This document shows positions 24,701-33,270 of a stretch of 39,096 bases of DNA, in pieces. Numbering within the stretch: position 1 is the first letter of the stretch; each line of letters starts with the position of its first letter. This DNA is from Saprospiraceae bacterium UBA7328 (GTDB taxonomy: Bacteria > Bacteroidota > Bacteroidia > Chitinophagales > Saprospiraceae): positions 1,971 through 41,066 of the forward strand of contig DKPS01000223.1 of the NCBI GenBank assembly GCA_002471345.1, given 5' to 3'. Made by a program: the position numbers and the translations under genes. Under the pieces are notes generated by a model. The model ran no database searches and was not told where the DNA came from. It saw nothing but the letters and a program-made list of their open reading frames with translations.

Positions 24701-24982
24701 AGGTTGTACTTCCCATGCTATACCTTGTCTAATGGCTTTGGCTTTTCCCCCAGTGATAGGCATGGTGTAAATATCACCCAGCATATCAAAAGCAATGGTT
24801 TTTCCATTTGGACTCACATCAACACTCATCCATGTTCCTTCATCAGTAGTAAAATTGACTTCTTTCCAGTTCCACTCACCAGGAGGGTTATTCACATCCC
24901 ATTTTTTGGATTCTCCTTTTTGAGCAAAAAGTATAGAAGAAGAAACGATGAAAGTCAAAAAGAAAATGAGAAGATAGCGCAT
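21707..24982 (-). CDS. secreted PD40-propeller amidohydrolase
   Basis: The 1091-residue protein has a signal peptide (1-20), a long WD40-like/TolB-type PD40 propeller region (about 45-610, with repeated FSPDGSKILFTSD-type segments) and a C-terminal amidohydrolase domain (about 655-1045). The metal-site residues can be seen: His718 and His720 in GIIDVHAH, candidate carboxylated Lys814 in FSVKSYNQ, His857 or His862 in DGHTGVEH and His963 in LGAHGQ; the domain closes with GSLEKGKLADLIVL. Bacteroidota have many such fusions; a peptidase- or imidazolonepropionase-like hydrolase acting outside the cytoplasm is likely, but the substrate is unknown. The tail ends in a Cys pair (MMPQCCMRN). Confidence 0.88.
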   Translation of the reverse strand: MRYLLIFFLTFIVSSSILFAQKGESKKWDVNNPPGEWNWKEVNFTTDEGTWMSVDVSPNGKTIAFDMLGDIYTMPITGGKAKAIRQGIAWEVQPRFSPDGSKILFTSDAGGGDNIWVMNSDGSDAKQVTKESFRLLNNADWMPNGNYVIARKHFTSTRSLGAGELWMYHITGGNGFQLTKKKNEQQDVNEPSISSDGNSIYYSEDMYPGGYFQYNKDPNSQIYAIKKYDIEKGKSETVFGGPGGAFRPQVSPDGKKLAFIKRIRTKTVLGVYDLSTGEEHFLFDNLSKDQQEAWAIFGVYPGFDWTPDGKHIIISGMGKIWKVDSKSGIGNELPFSADVSMKVAETVRDDHEAHSDQFEAKVIRHAVTSPSGKKLLFNAIGHLWIQDLPNGNPERLTQDDDFEFEPAYSPDGGSIVYVTWDDEKMGSVIKMDLNSKRKTILTKEKGIYRTPQFSNDGSKIVFKKDRGNMHQGFVHSKNPGLYVIESNGVSQPKKISDSGSFPLFSNDDKRIFYQTSRFILGSRSMSFESVNLSGEDKKDHFNGKYAQRYVISPDNEWVAWSELFKVYIAPFPKTGKNIGITKSTKSVPVAQVAKDAGINIHWSSDSKSLNWTLGNELFNDNLTERFKFLKGSVDSLPPMDSVGIKIDLVIPTDQPKGMIALTNAHIITMDNDKVIESGTVLVEGNKIKAIGTKIEIPASASIIDLEGKTIMPGIIDVHAHSGNFRYGLSPKKQWEYYANLAYGVTTSHDPSTNTEMVFANAELIKAGKMVGPRLFSTGTILYGADGSFKAVINSLEDAKSAIRRTKAYGAFSVKSYNQPRREQRQQVIQAARELDIIVVPEGGSSFNHNLNMVVDGHTGVEHNIPVAPLFDDVTTLWSKTKAHNTPTLVVNFGSMSGEYYWYQNTNVWEKDRLLSFTPRPIVDSRARHRVMIPDEEYQNGHILTSQSLKKLSDKGVKINLGAHGQLQGLGAHWELWMLQQGGMTNMEALQCATINGALYLGMDHQIGSLEKGKLADLIVLEKNPLEDIRNSEHVTYTMVNGRLYDAETMNEVGNYNTKRAKFFFEQEGSGNAYPYFQETNSHMMPQCCMRN

Positions 24983-25107
24983 AACTGAATTTTAGATTTT
25001 AATTAGTACTCAAGGTATATAGATCTTGATTATTCTGAGGATGATATATGAGAAACATGTGGGTCGATGAAGAATGTTGTATCATCGTCCTTTGAAAAAT
25101 TTGAAAT

Positions 25108-27411
25108 TTGGCTCAAACTAACCATATACTACCCAAGACAGGATTTAATGGATTATTAGAGAATTGGAGATCTGACTTTCTAGCAGCAATAAGTGTTTCT
25201 TTGGTGGCCTTACCCTTAGGTTTAGGTATTGCAGTGGCATCCGGAGCTCCGGCTATTTCTGGTATTACTTCAGCAGTAATAGGAGGTCTTGTTGTTACCC
25301 TTTTTAGAGGTAGCCATTTAGCAATAAATGGACCTGCAGCTGGATTAATAGCGGTGGTGTTAGGCGCAATTGTCTCTCTCGATGATGGGACAGGTCAAGC
25401 TCTTAATTATGTATTGGCTGCGACTTGTGTGGCAGGAGTTATACAAGTAGTATTAGGACTCCTTAAAATGGGCAGGATTGCAGAGATTATTCCTTCTTCT
25501 GTGATTCAAGGGATCATGGTAGCAATTGGAATAATCATTTTTACAAGCCAAATGCATGTGGCTTTGGGTACTACATCTTCAGGAAAAAACACAATAGAAG
25601 CATTCATTGATATATTTAGAAATTTGCCTTCACTCAATCCTATTATTGCAGCAGTCTCATTAGTGGGAGTACTGTTGCTAGTGATTTTACCAAGAGTGGA
25701 ATCTCGAATCATCCAATTTTTTCCTGCTACTCTTTGGGTTTTAGTCGTTTCTATTCCTTTGGCATATCTTTTTAATTTTTTTGAACCTCATGCTGTTTCT
25801 TTATTTAGTAGAGATTATGAAATAGGTCCACAAAATTTAATTCAAATTCCAAGTGATCTTTCTAAAGCTATTGTTCATCCCAATTTTTCCAAAATCAATA
25901 CCATGGAATTTTGGGTGGCTGTCTTATCTATAACACTCATTGCCTCTATACAGACATTAGCTATGGCCAAGGCAGTGGATAAGTTAGATCCCTATAAAAG
26001 AGTTTCAAACCTTAACAAAGATCTTATAGGGGTAGGAATGGGTACCATGGTGGCAGGCTTGATTGGTGGTATCCCTATCATTACCGTTATTGTAAGAAGC
26101 ACAGTAAATGTGGCGAACAATGCAAAGACTAAATGGTCAAATTTCTATCATGGCCTCTTACTCATTATTTTCGTCGTAATTCTTACTCCTATAATTCAAA
26201 AAGTGCCGTTAGCAGCACTTGCTGCAATATTGGTTTATATCGGATTTAGGCTTGCTTCTCCAGCTACTTTCAAGAAAGTTTACGAGATGGGTATTGAGCA
26301 GCTAATCTTTATGGCTGTCACTGTAGTCATAACACTTTACTCTGATTTATTAATTGGGATTCTGGTAGGTACTTCATTTACATTGCTGGTGCATATTCTA
26401 TTAGCTCGAATGCCGGTAGGTATGTTTTTTGGAATGGCCTTAAAATCCGAAAGTCAATTGGTTAAAAAAGAAGAAAATGAGTACGATCTGGTTCTCAGAG
26501 GAATTGCTAATTTTTTGTCTATTCCCAAACTAGCATCACTTACAGAATCTATTCCTTCTGGAGCTTCTGTGAATATAGATATGTCAGGGACAAGGTTAGT
26601 AGGGATGACTTATATGGATAAACTTATTGAGTTTTTGAATGATCAAAGAGACAGTGGAGGTCATGTTGTCATCAAAGGGTTAGACCACCATGTTTCATCT
26701 TCTGACTATAATAGATCACTTAAAATATTATTATCAAATAATGTCAATACCAAACTGACGCCAAGACAAAATGGCCTTAAGTCTATTGCTGAAAAATCTG
26801 GATTGATATTCGATAGTGCAGTAAATTGGAATACATCATTGTTGAAAAAGTTCCAATTTTTTGAAATCAGACCATTAGAACGAAAATCGAATTGCTTAAG
26901 AGGGAAATTTAATAACAAGGAGGTTCAATGGGAAATCGCTGATGTAACTTTTAATGAAGGAGCTTCTTTTTCTGCCGAAGTGTATAATTCTACAATAATG
27001 ACCATTCAGCTCAACAAAGTCATACCGAAATTTATAATGGAAAAGGAAGGTTTTGTAGATCGACTTTTTGATAAGGTGATGGCATTTTCTGGCTATAGGG
27101 ATATAGATTTTGAATTGTATCCTGATTTTTCTAAAAAAATCCTATTTATGGGTCAAAATGAATATGAGATGAAGTCATTTTTCACAAAAGAATTAATTCA
27201 ATTTTTTGAAGGTGAAAACGTTCAACACATTGAATGTAGTGGTGATTCACTGCTCATTTTCAATAAACTAAAAATAGCTCGTACTGATGAGGTGGAGCGA
27301 ATGGTTGGTTTTGCAGAAAGACTGGTAAAAGCATTAAATCGAAAGAAGACGACGAATGAAGATTCAAGTTTGTATAGGAAGAGGGATAAAATTTTAAATG
27401 TAGAACCCTAA
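25108..27411 (+). CDS. SulP-family anion transporter with STAS-like domain and C-terminal extension
   Basis: The 767-residue product starts with TTG 25108; no ATG upstream keeps the frame. The membrane domain (about 15-440) carries SulP signatures: SLVALPLGLGIAVASGAPAI, GLVVTLFRGSHLAINGPAAG and LIGGIPIITVIVRSTVNVAN. A STAS-like domain follows (about 455-560, VNIDMSGTRLVGMTYMDKL), and then about 200 residues (565-767) that I do not recognise. SulP proteins move sulphate, bicarbonate or other anions, usually with sodium or protons. No carbonic anhydrase is adjacent, so the ion cannot be deduced from context. Confidence 0.88.
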   Translation: MAQTNHILPKTGFNGLLENWRSDFLAAISVSLVALPLGLGIAVASGAPAISGITSAVIGGLVVTLFRGSHLAINGPAAGLIAVVLGAIVSLDDGTGQALNYVLAATCVAGVIQVVLGLLKMGRIAEIIPSSVIQGIMVAIGIIIFTSQMHVALGTTSSGKNTIEAFIDIFRNLPSLNPIIAAVSLVGVLLLVILPRVESRIIQFFPATLWVLVVSIPLAYLFNFFEPHAVSLFSRDYEIGPQNLIQIPSDLSKAIVHPNFSKINTMEFWVAVLSITLIASIQTLAMAKAVDKLDPYKRVSNLNKDLIGVGMGTMVAGLIGGIPIITVIVRSTVNVANNAKTKWSNFYHGLLLIIFVVILTPIIQKVPLAALAAILVYIGFRLASPATFKKVYEMGIEQLIFMAVTVVITLYSDLLIGILVGTSFTLLVHILLARMPVGMFFGMALKSESQLVKKEENEYDLVLRGIANFLSIPKLASLTESIPSGASVNIDMSGTRLVGMTYMDKLIEFLNDQRDSGGHVVIKGLDHHVSSSDYNRSLKILLSNNVNTKLTPRQNGLKSIAEKSGLIFDSAVNWNTSLLKKFQFFEIRPLERKSNCLRGKFNNKEVQWEIADVTFNEGASFSAEVYNSTIMTIQLNKVIPKFIMEKEGFVDRLFDKVMAFSGYRDIDFELYPDFSKKILFMGQNEYEMKSFFTKELIQFFEGENVQHIECSGDSLLIFNKLKIARTDEVERMVGFAERLVKALNRKKTTNEDSSLYRKRDKILNVEP

Positions 27412-27598
27412 TTGGTTTTAGAGAAGAAGTTGAGATAATAATCCAATCATTAAAAATCTTGAATACTTCCAAATTGCTTAGTATCGCATTAGGAGATAAG
27501 AACTTCTACTCAGAATAGATTCTAACTTATAATCAAATAGAAGATAGCTTTATTCAGATTGATTTTAGTTTTAAATTGAGCAAATAAAATCATTTGGT

Positions 27599-28084
27599 AT
27601 GAGTAATTATGATTGGTCCACATTCACGAAACGAATAAATATCAATGCCGAAAAAGAAGTGATATTCAATAGCTTTACAAGTCAAAGTAGTCTTGAAAAT
27701 TGGTTTCTAAGCAATGCCCAGTTTTTTTCGAAAATGGAACCTAAAGATAGGAGTGAAAAAGTAGAAAGAGGCGATACTTATTGTTGGATGTGGTATGGTA
27801 GTGATGATGTAGCTGAAGGAGAAATATTAGAATATGATTCGTCTCATTTGATATTTACATTTCTTGGCGACATAGTTACAATAAAAGTGAAAGTAGAAGA
27901 TGGTGAAAATATCCTTGAGTTGATACAAAGTGATATCGAAACGGATGAGCAATCTAAAATTTCGAGTTATGTAGGATGTACTCGAGGTTGGACTTTTTAT
28001 ATGGCTAATTTGAAGTCTATCTTAGAAGGTGGTATAGACTTGAGAAACAAGAATAGTAATCTTCAAAATGTTATCAATACTTGA
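27599..28084 (+). CDS. SRPBCC/AHSA1-like protein
   Basis: The 161-residue cytoplasmic protein shows the START/AHSA1 layout: an opening strand FTKRININAEKEVIFNSFTS, then LENWFLSNAQFF, a GEILEYDSSHLIFTFLG strand pair, and a C-terminal helix GWTFYMANLKSILEGG. Proteins of this fold bind hydrophobic ligands or assist Hsp90-like chaperones; most bacterial members have no known ligand. Confidence 0.75.
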   Translation: MSNYDWSTFTKRININAEKEVIFNSFTSQSSLENWFLSNAQFFSKMEPKDRSEKVERGDTYCWMWYGSDDVAEGEILEYDSSHLIFTFLGDIVTIKVKVEDGENILELIQSDIETDEQSKISSYVGCTRGWTFYMANLKSILEGGIDLRNKNSNLQNVINT

Positions 28085-28130
28085 TAATGAAAATTTAATT
28101 TTCGATTTGGTATAGGTTCTGTTAGCTGAG

Positions 28131-28547
28131 TCAATTGTCAAAATTGGGAGCACTTCTAATTAACACTAACCAAATGGTTATTGCAACGTATAAAAGTAGT
28201 GCACTTTTACTTAGAAAAAATAGAATAGTATTTATTAGAACAGGCCCTTCCAAAGTTGCCCATTTTTGAAGATGAGCTGCTCTGAAAATATTGTAATTCT
28301 CTTGAGTAAGTTTCGATTTGTCAATTATACTCAATTGCTTTTTGGAAGCTATAAATCCGACTACTGGGCTGATGATGGCTATAACTATTCCTGCCATGTG
28401 TAGGATGTCTAATTCAAAATTAAAATCTGAAAAATCAGGCTTAACTAGTACAAATGTGATTATAGCCATAATAAAAAACGCACCCATCACTAGGGCACGA
28501 TGTAGAATAATGAGTTCTTTCTTTTCCTGTTCGGTTATTTTATTCAT
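28131..28547 (-). CDS. small membrane protein of unknown function
   Basis: The 138-residue protein has a charged N-terminus (MNKITEQEKKELIILHRAL), three likely membrane spans (about 20-40, 48-66 and 105-128) and a basic cytoplasmic loop. I do not recognise a family with certainty; similar small proteins occur in marine Bacteroidota. It lies between the SRPBCC gene (convergent) and the AraC regulator (divergent), so it might share a control region with the latter. Confidence 0.5.
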   Translation of the reverse strand: MNKITEQEKKELIILHRALVMGAFFIMAIITFVLVKPDFSDFNFELDILHMAGIVIAIISPVVGFIASKKQLSIIDKSKLTQENYNIFRAAHLQKWATLEGPVLINTILFFLSKSALLLYVAITIWLVLIRSAPNFDN

Positions 28548-28609
28548 TTGTATAAAACTTTGACAAATCCAATGATACTTGATTTCAATGACTTTTCTTT
28601 ATCACTTAT

Positions 28610-29731
28610 ATGACATTCGAGCTTAGCATACTCAATATACTCATCCTTTTTGGAGCTTTCCAGGGCTTTTTATTGTCAGTTATTCTACTTACTACGAAAA
28701 GATTGAATAAAACTTCAAATCGGTATTTGGCCCTTTTACTTTTTGCCTTAGCTCTACTCAATTTACTCAGTATAATGGAGATGCCTCCTCATCGGATATA
28801 TCATGAATTTATTCGTTATAATCCCTTTTTTCTGGTTAATCTCATACCTCCATCTACGTACTTTTTTATTCTCTACTTGACTCGACCTCAGTATAAATGG
28901 AAAAGCCTAGACTACTTGTTTTTTGTCCCCATTATGTTGGAGATGACATTGAGGTTCTACAAATTTTCATTTTATCTAAGAGGTGACCTTTTACTTGATT
29001 CAGAATTTGAGCAATTCAACCTTTGGATTAATACTTTAGAACTTAACGCTGTTGTTTTTACAATCATAGTTCTCTTTTGGAGTATTAAATCTTTGAAAAA
29101 ATATGAAATCAAATTGTATGAAAACTACTCTGAAGTTAAGTCACATAGTCTTTCCTGGTTACGAAATGTCTTGATTGCTGGAGTTGCCTTGACAGCACTT
29201 TGGCTGCTTGTCACTCTTTCAGATTATAGTAGAAGTACTTTTAGTTTGGAACTAGCAATAATGACACTTCTATGTTTAACTTTCTTGATCTATTGGGTAG
29301 GATATTCAATGATTATTAGGCAAGAGCTTTTAGATACTCCCATTTTCGCTATTGCTAATCAAAAACATGTAAGTAGCGAAACCAATGAACTTTCATCTAA
29401 AACAGATGAATATTATCATCAACTCAAAAAGTTGATGGAAGATGAAAAGCTGTATCGCGACCCAAATTTGAACATGACAACATTATCAGAAAAAACAGGC
29501 TTGAGCAATAGCTACTTATCTCAAATTATAAATCAAAAAGATGGAAGAAATTTCTTCGATTTTATAAATGAATACAGGATTGAAGAAGTTAAAGAAAAGA
29601 TGAAAGACCCTAATTTTGATCACTATACCATCCTTGCTATTGCACAAGATGCTGGCTTTAAATCCAAATCTACTTTTAATGCTTTTTTCAAAAAATCTAC
29701 TGGTAAAACACCCTCAGTATTCAAAAATTGA
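28610..29731 (+). CDS. membrane-anchored AraC-family regulator
   Basis: The 373-residue protein has an N-terminal membrane part of about seven hydrophobic helices (1-245, ILILFGAFQGFLLSVILLTT at the start) and a C-terminal AraC/XylS double helix-turn-helix (about 280-373: LNMTTLSEKTGLSNSYLSQI and TILAIAQDAGFKSKSTFNAF followed by KSTGKTPSVFK). This arrangement is typical of Bacteroidota regulators that presumably sense a membrane or external signal and bind DNA directly. It is followed after 131 bases by a fatty-acid hydroxylase gene in the same direction, a plausible target. Confidence 0.88.
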   Translation: MTFELSILNILILFGAFQGFLLSVILLTTKRLNKTSNRYLALLLFALALLNLLSIMEMPPHRIYHEFIRYNPFFLVNLIPPSTYFFILYLTRPQYKWKSLDYLFFVPIMLEMTLRFYKFSFYLRGDLLLDSEFEQFNLWINTLELNAVVFTIIVLFWSIKSLKKYEIKLYENYSEVKSHSLSWLRNVLIAGVALTALWLLVTLSDYSRSTFSLELAIMTLLCLTFLIYWVGYSMIIRQELLDTPIFAIANQKHVSSETNELSSKTDEYYHQLKKLMEDEKLYRDPNLNMTTLSEKTGLSNSYLSQIINQKDGRNFFDFINEYRIEEVKEKMKDPNFDHYTILAIAQDAGFKSKSTFNAFFKKSTGKTPSVFKN

Positions 29732-29862
29732 TCAGGTCCAGTCCTATTGAATCGATTTCGCTGGACCAATAGTTCAAGTACAAATCCATTCAATTCAATG
29801 GATTAAGACGATTTGACATGTCCACGATCATACTTTAGTCTCAACGACAAAAACACATCATC

Positions 29863-30663
29863 ATGGAACAAACATTTTTTGAATTCTGGTCGAAAGAGGC
29901 ATTGGGAATAGTAAGTGACTATTTCAAATTTGCAACGGCAGCATTTGTCATATTCTACATCATTCTTAAAAAACCAATGTGGTTTAGAAAAGTGCAAAAG
30001 AGTCTTCCAAAATTTACAGATTATGGTCGAGATATTATGTACTCAATGATATCAGTGACCATTTTCGCAACAATGGCATTATTGGTTTTCTTTTATTTTG
30101 GTGAATACACTAATAACTATCAAAATATTTCTGATTATGGATGGCCATATTACATCTTGTCTTGGGTATTAATGTTTGCCATTCATGACACATATTTCTA
30201 TTGGATGCACCGAGCTATGCATCATCCGTTTTTATTCAAGCATGTTCACCTAGTACATCACAAATCTACTAACCCATCGCCATGGACAGCATACGCATTT
30301 CATCCAATAGAGGGATTCTTAGAGGCACTCATTATTCCTATAATTGCTTTTTCTATTCCCACTCATCAAGAGGCTATGGGGATGTTCTTCTTATTCCAAA
30401 TAATATATAATGTCTATGGGCATCTAGGTTTTGAGTTATATCCCAAAGGGTTTCATAAGACATGGATAGGGAAATATGTAAATACATCAGTAGCTCATAA
30501 TCTTCATCATGATAAGTTTAATGGTAATTATGGTTTGTATTTTCTGATTTGGGATAGATTGTTAGGAACAGTGAGATCTGATTACAATGAAACTTATGAA
30601 TCCACTACAGAGCCTGAGCATGTTATTCCAAGTTCTAATTTAGTTCAAGCAGAAGTGTCTTAG
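29863..30663 (+). CDS. fatty acid hydroxylase / sterol desaturase family protein
   Basis: The 266-residue membrane protein has the eight-histidine di-iron signature of the family: HDTYFYWMHRAMHH (His108, His116, His120, His121), HLVHH (129-133), a fourth His near 147 in AYAFHPIEG, and HNLHH (212-216) before WDRLLGT. Four membrane spans precede and separate the motifs. Members hydroxylate or desaturate lipids; in Bacteroidota candidates include ornithine-lipid, sphingolipid or carotenoid-like substrates. No gene here identifies which. It sits just downstream of a membrane-anchored AraC regulator. Confidence 0.88.
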   Translation: MEQTFFEFWSKEALGIVSDYFKFATAAFVIFYIILKKPMWFRKVQKSLPKFTDYGRDIMYSMISVTIFATMALLVFFYFGEYTNNYQNISDYGWPYYILSWVLMFAIHDTYFYWMHRAMHHPFLFKHVHLVHHKSTNPSPWTAYAFHPIEGFLEALIIPIIAFSIPTHQEAMGMFFLFQIIYNVYGHLGFELYPKGFHKTWIGKYVNTSVAHNLHHDKFNGNYGLYFLIWDRLLGTVRSDYNETYESTTEPEHVIPSSNLVQAEVS

Positions 30664-30700
30664 TATAATCAAAGCATCTAGAAGAGTTAGTTGATTTTAG

Positions 30701-30737
30701 AGCCCTGTTTTGTATGAATATATGAAAGAGGGCTTTT
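30701..30737 (+). terminator. probable terminator after the hydroxylase gene
   Basis: AGCCCT (30701-30706) pairs with AGGGCT (30729-30734), extended inside by TTT/AAA across a mismatch, and a run of four Ts ends the structure. It lies 38 bases after the stop codon. Confidence 0.45.
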
Positions 30738-30775
30738 AGACTTAAGGGTTAGTATTGCAAAGATTATCTAGTAAC

Positions 30776-30809
30776 TTGACAATATAAAAGGAAACTTTAA
30801 TATCTTTTG
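30776..30809 (+). promoter_or_regulatory. possible promoter of the Pycsar-effector-like gene
   Basis: TTG at 30776-30778, a 22-base spacer and TATCTTTTG (30801-30809) approximate the Bacteroidota promoter. The spacer is slightly long. Confidence 0.35.
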
Positions 30810-30825
30810 ATGCGTTTAGCCTTTT

Positions 30826-31422
30826 ATGAATTTGGAAATATTAGACATAGAAAAGGAAATAGAAGATGTGGTTAAGACCAATAAGGAAAAGAAGCTCAAT
30901 AAAAATGTGCTTAATATTATTCGAACCACACTTAGAAATAATATTGAGTTAACTGGAATAGCGGATAATAAGGCCAATGTCTTGCTAAGTTTGAATGCGG
31001 TAATGTTGACATTTATGGTTCCTCTTTTTATCCCTCGTTTGGATATTATAGAAAAGTATCACTTGGTATATCCTATCATTCTTTTGATACTCACCAGTTT
31101 GATAACAATATATATATCAGCTTTAGTCCTCAGACCAGGAAAGTTTAATCAAGGGCAATCCAATCTTCAAAAAGGAAGGTATGTTAGTCCTTTTTTCTTC
31201 GGTAATTTCTATAAAATGAATCAGTCTGAATTCACTGATTATGTGCAAGATGCTATTTCTCATGGGAATCTGGTTAATCGTCATGTCATCGAGGATTTGC
31301 ATTATATAGGGACTAGGTTAGGAATTAAAATGTCCATGATAAGAAAGGCTTTCGCTATTTTCCTGACAGGATTCACTACTTCTGTTCTATTAGCTTTAAT
31401 ACTTGTGATTTTAAATCACTGA
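30826..31422 (+). CDS. orphan Pycsar effector-like membrane protein (DUF5706/PycTM)
   Basis: The 198-residue protein matches the PycTM/DUF5706 pattern: an N-terminal helix, RTTLRNNIELTGIADNKANV with the IADNKAN core (45-51) leading into a membrane helix, a second span (about 80-101), the SPFFFGNFYKM motif (121-131), a helical segment with a charged face, and a final span (about 175-196). In Pycsar antiphage systems such effectors are triggered by cCMP or cUMP and damage the inner membrane. No nucleotide cyclase gene lies next to it: the neighbours are a hydroxylase and a separately promoted DUF4956 operon. It may be an orphan effector, respond to a cyclase elsewhere, or have a housekeeping role. 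Confidence 0.8.
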   Translation: MNLEILDIEKEIEDVVKTNKEKKLNKNVLNIIRTTLRNNIELTGIADNKANVLLSLNAVMLTFMVPLFIPRLDIIEKYHLVYPIILLILTSLITIYISALVLRPGKFNQGQSNLQKGRYVSPFFFGNFYKMNQSEFTDYVQDAISHGNLVNRHVIEDLHYIGTRLGIKMSMIRKAFAIFLTGFTTSVLLALILVILNH

Positions 31423-31452
31423 TCATCATGGACACTCATAATTCATAGATTC

Positions 31453-31480
31453 TTGTTGTTTCAATAAATCTTTAAATTTG
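31453..31480 (+). promoter_or_regulatory. promoter of the DUF4956-HlyD-TolC-like operon
   Basis: TAAATTTG (31473-31480) is an exact TAnnTTTG -7 box; TTG at 31453-31455 lies 17 bases upstream, slightly close. It would start transcription near 31488, before the ATG at 31511. Confidence 0.4.
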
Positions 31481-31510
31481 CAGACTTAGATTATTTCGGC
31501 ATAATGTGAT

Positions 31511-32251
31511 ATGATTGATATAGAACTACTGAGTTACGACCCTAATACGCCTTCATTTTATGTGATATTGATCACCGCTCTCTTTGCCTTTTTTTTATCG
31601 TCTTTGATTTCTATCACTTATGATTTGACTACTAAAAGTATTTACAGGAGAGCTCATTTCTTGCAGTCTTTGGCTCTGATTGGAGTTGTAGCAGCTACAG
31701 TGCTTCAAGCTATTGGTGATAGTGTGGCAAGAGGCCTTGGGATATTAGGTGCGTTGTCAATAATTAGATTCAGAACGGTACTAGATGATCCACGCAATAT
31801 CACTTTTATGTTTGCGTCTTTAGCAGCTGGGATTGCATGTGGAGTACTAGGTTATGGAATTGCTTTGACAGGGACTTTGGTATTTTGTTTAGGCGCATTT
31901 ATTCTCAGCTGGTCTCCGCTCAATAATGCAAATGAGCTGATTGGTGAATTGCGCTTACATGTACCTAAAAATGATTCAGTTCAAAAGGAAATTGAGCATC
32001 TTTTGAAGCCATTTGTTAGAAACTTTGAGCTTGATCAGATTAGATTTTTGAACCCAAAGAAAATTGACAAAATTACTGATACTGGTGTACCAATAAGAGA
32101 AGAGGTGTCCCGTGAAAATCTTCAAGAGTTTACCTATCTTATCCGACTCAGAGATAGGATGACAATCACACAGTTAACCGAAAAACTAAATACCATAAAT
32201 GGCCTAGAGGATCTTAGAATTAATTTCAAAAAGCAACCGACAAGATTATAG
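31511..32251 (+). CDS. DUF4956 membrane protein
   Basis: The 246-residue protein has three or four membrane spans in its first 140 residues and the DUF4956 hallmark LGILGALSIIRFRTVLDDPR (about 77-96). The C-terminal 100 residues are soluble, mixed alpha/beta, resembling a small regulatory domain (YLIRLRDRMTITQLTEKLN). DUF4956 genes often accompany VTC polyphosphate polymerase and CotH kinase genes, but neither is present here. It is the first of three tightly packed genes (2-base gap to the next), suggesting that it is the inner-membrane component working with the HlyD-like adaptor. Confidence 0.85.
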   Translation: MIDIELLSYDPNTPSFYVILITALFAFFLSSLISITYDLTTKSIYRRAHFLQSLALIGVVAATVLQAIGDSVARGLGILGALSIIRFRTVLDDPRNITFMFASLAAGIACGVLGYGIALTGTLVFCLGAFILSWSPLNNANELIGELRLHVPKNDSVQKEIEHLLKPFVRNFELDQIRFLNPKKIDKITDTGVPIREEVSRENLQEFTYLIRLRDRMTITQLTEKLNTINGLEDLRINFKKQPTRL

Positions 32252-32253
32252 AT

Positions 32254-33270
32254 ATGAAAAAAATCAATCTATTTTATATCACGGTGTTAGTATTGGGTGT
32301 CGGTCTGTTTTTCATATTAGGAATGGAAAATAGAAGTGCTCCTTTGTCATTTTATGGATTTGCAGAAAGTGAGGAGACTAAGATAAACTACAATTATTCT
32401 GTTGTAGTGGATCAAATCTTGGTTTCCCCTGGTCAAGAAGTACACAAAGGTGACACACTTTTGAATCTCACACGGAGAAAGTCTAAAGAAACTCTTGACG
32501 ATTATACTTACAAAATTGAAAAATTAAGAGATGAAGCTCATAGATGGCAGACTGATAAAGAAAATGAATTAGCAGTTCTTTCTCAAGAGCAATCATCTGA
32601 AATTAATAAAGTCAATCAAGAAATAGATGCCCTAGAAAAAAAGATCAATTTCAAAAAGAGTCTTACTGAAGGTTTAACAAATATAAGTAGCCAGCAATCG
32701 AGTTATAATCCTTTAGAGGAAAAACTAAAGGAATTAAGATCAGAATTTAATCAGATCAAAGTCCTATTTGATCTGAAGATTGATGGTAAAAAGAAAGAGC
32801 TTGAGCAAGGGCAAAACCCTTTCTGGCAAGAAATTAGTCAAATTGAAGAAGAGCAAAATTTCGATGAGAATCAAAAAATTATTCCTATTGCTGTTGTAGC
32901 TCCTGGTGATGGCCTCATTGGAAATATTTCGTGTAAAGAAGATGAACATGTTCCTTCATATTCCACTTTGTTAACATTTTATGAACCTCACTCAGGATAT
33001 ATCAGAGGTTACGTCCATGAGGATATGACATTGCAAGTAGAAAAGGGCAATAGATTTAAAGTTTACTCTTTAAAGAATCCAGAAATTAGTTATGAGGGCC
33101 AAGTGACAGGACTGGGTTCACGAATCATAGAAATACCAACAAGGCTTAGAAAGATGACTCAAGTGAAAACCTATGGACGTGAAGTGATTCTTTCTATTAC
33201 TAAAGAAAACGAGTTTTTACAAAAAGAGAAAGTAGGCCTTACTCATATTTCCATTATAAAAAAGAAATGA
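32254..33270 (+). CDS. HlyD-like periplasmic adaptor
   Basis: The 338-residue protein has a single N-terminal membrane anchor (5-22), a split biotinyl-lipoyl-like domain (VVDQILVSPGQEVHKGDTLL at about 50-70 and VVAPGDGLIGNISCKEDEHV at about 213-233), a charged helical hairpin of about 110 residues between them (coiled-coil) and a beta-barrel-like end. This is the membrane-fusion protein layout of type I secretion and tripartite efflux systems. It overlaps the next gene by four bases (ATGA). Confidence 0.82.
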   Translation: MKKINLFYITVLVLGVGLFFILGMENRSAPLSFYGFAESEETKINYNYSVVVDQILVSPGQEVHKGDTLLNLTRRKSKETLDDYTYKIEKLRDEAHRWQTDKENELAVLSQEQSSEINKVNQEIDALEKKINFKKSLTEGLTNISSQQSSYNPLEEKLKELRSEFNQIKVLFDLKIDGKKKELEQGQNPFWQEISQIEEEQNFDENQKIIPIAVVAPGDGLIGNISCKEDEHVPSYSTLLTFYEPHSGYIRGYVHEDMTLQVEKGNRFKVYSLKNPEISYEGQVTGLGSRIIEIPTRLRKMTQVKTYGREVILSITKENEFLQKEKVGLTHISIIKKK

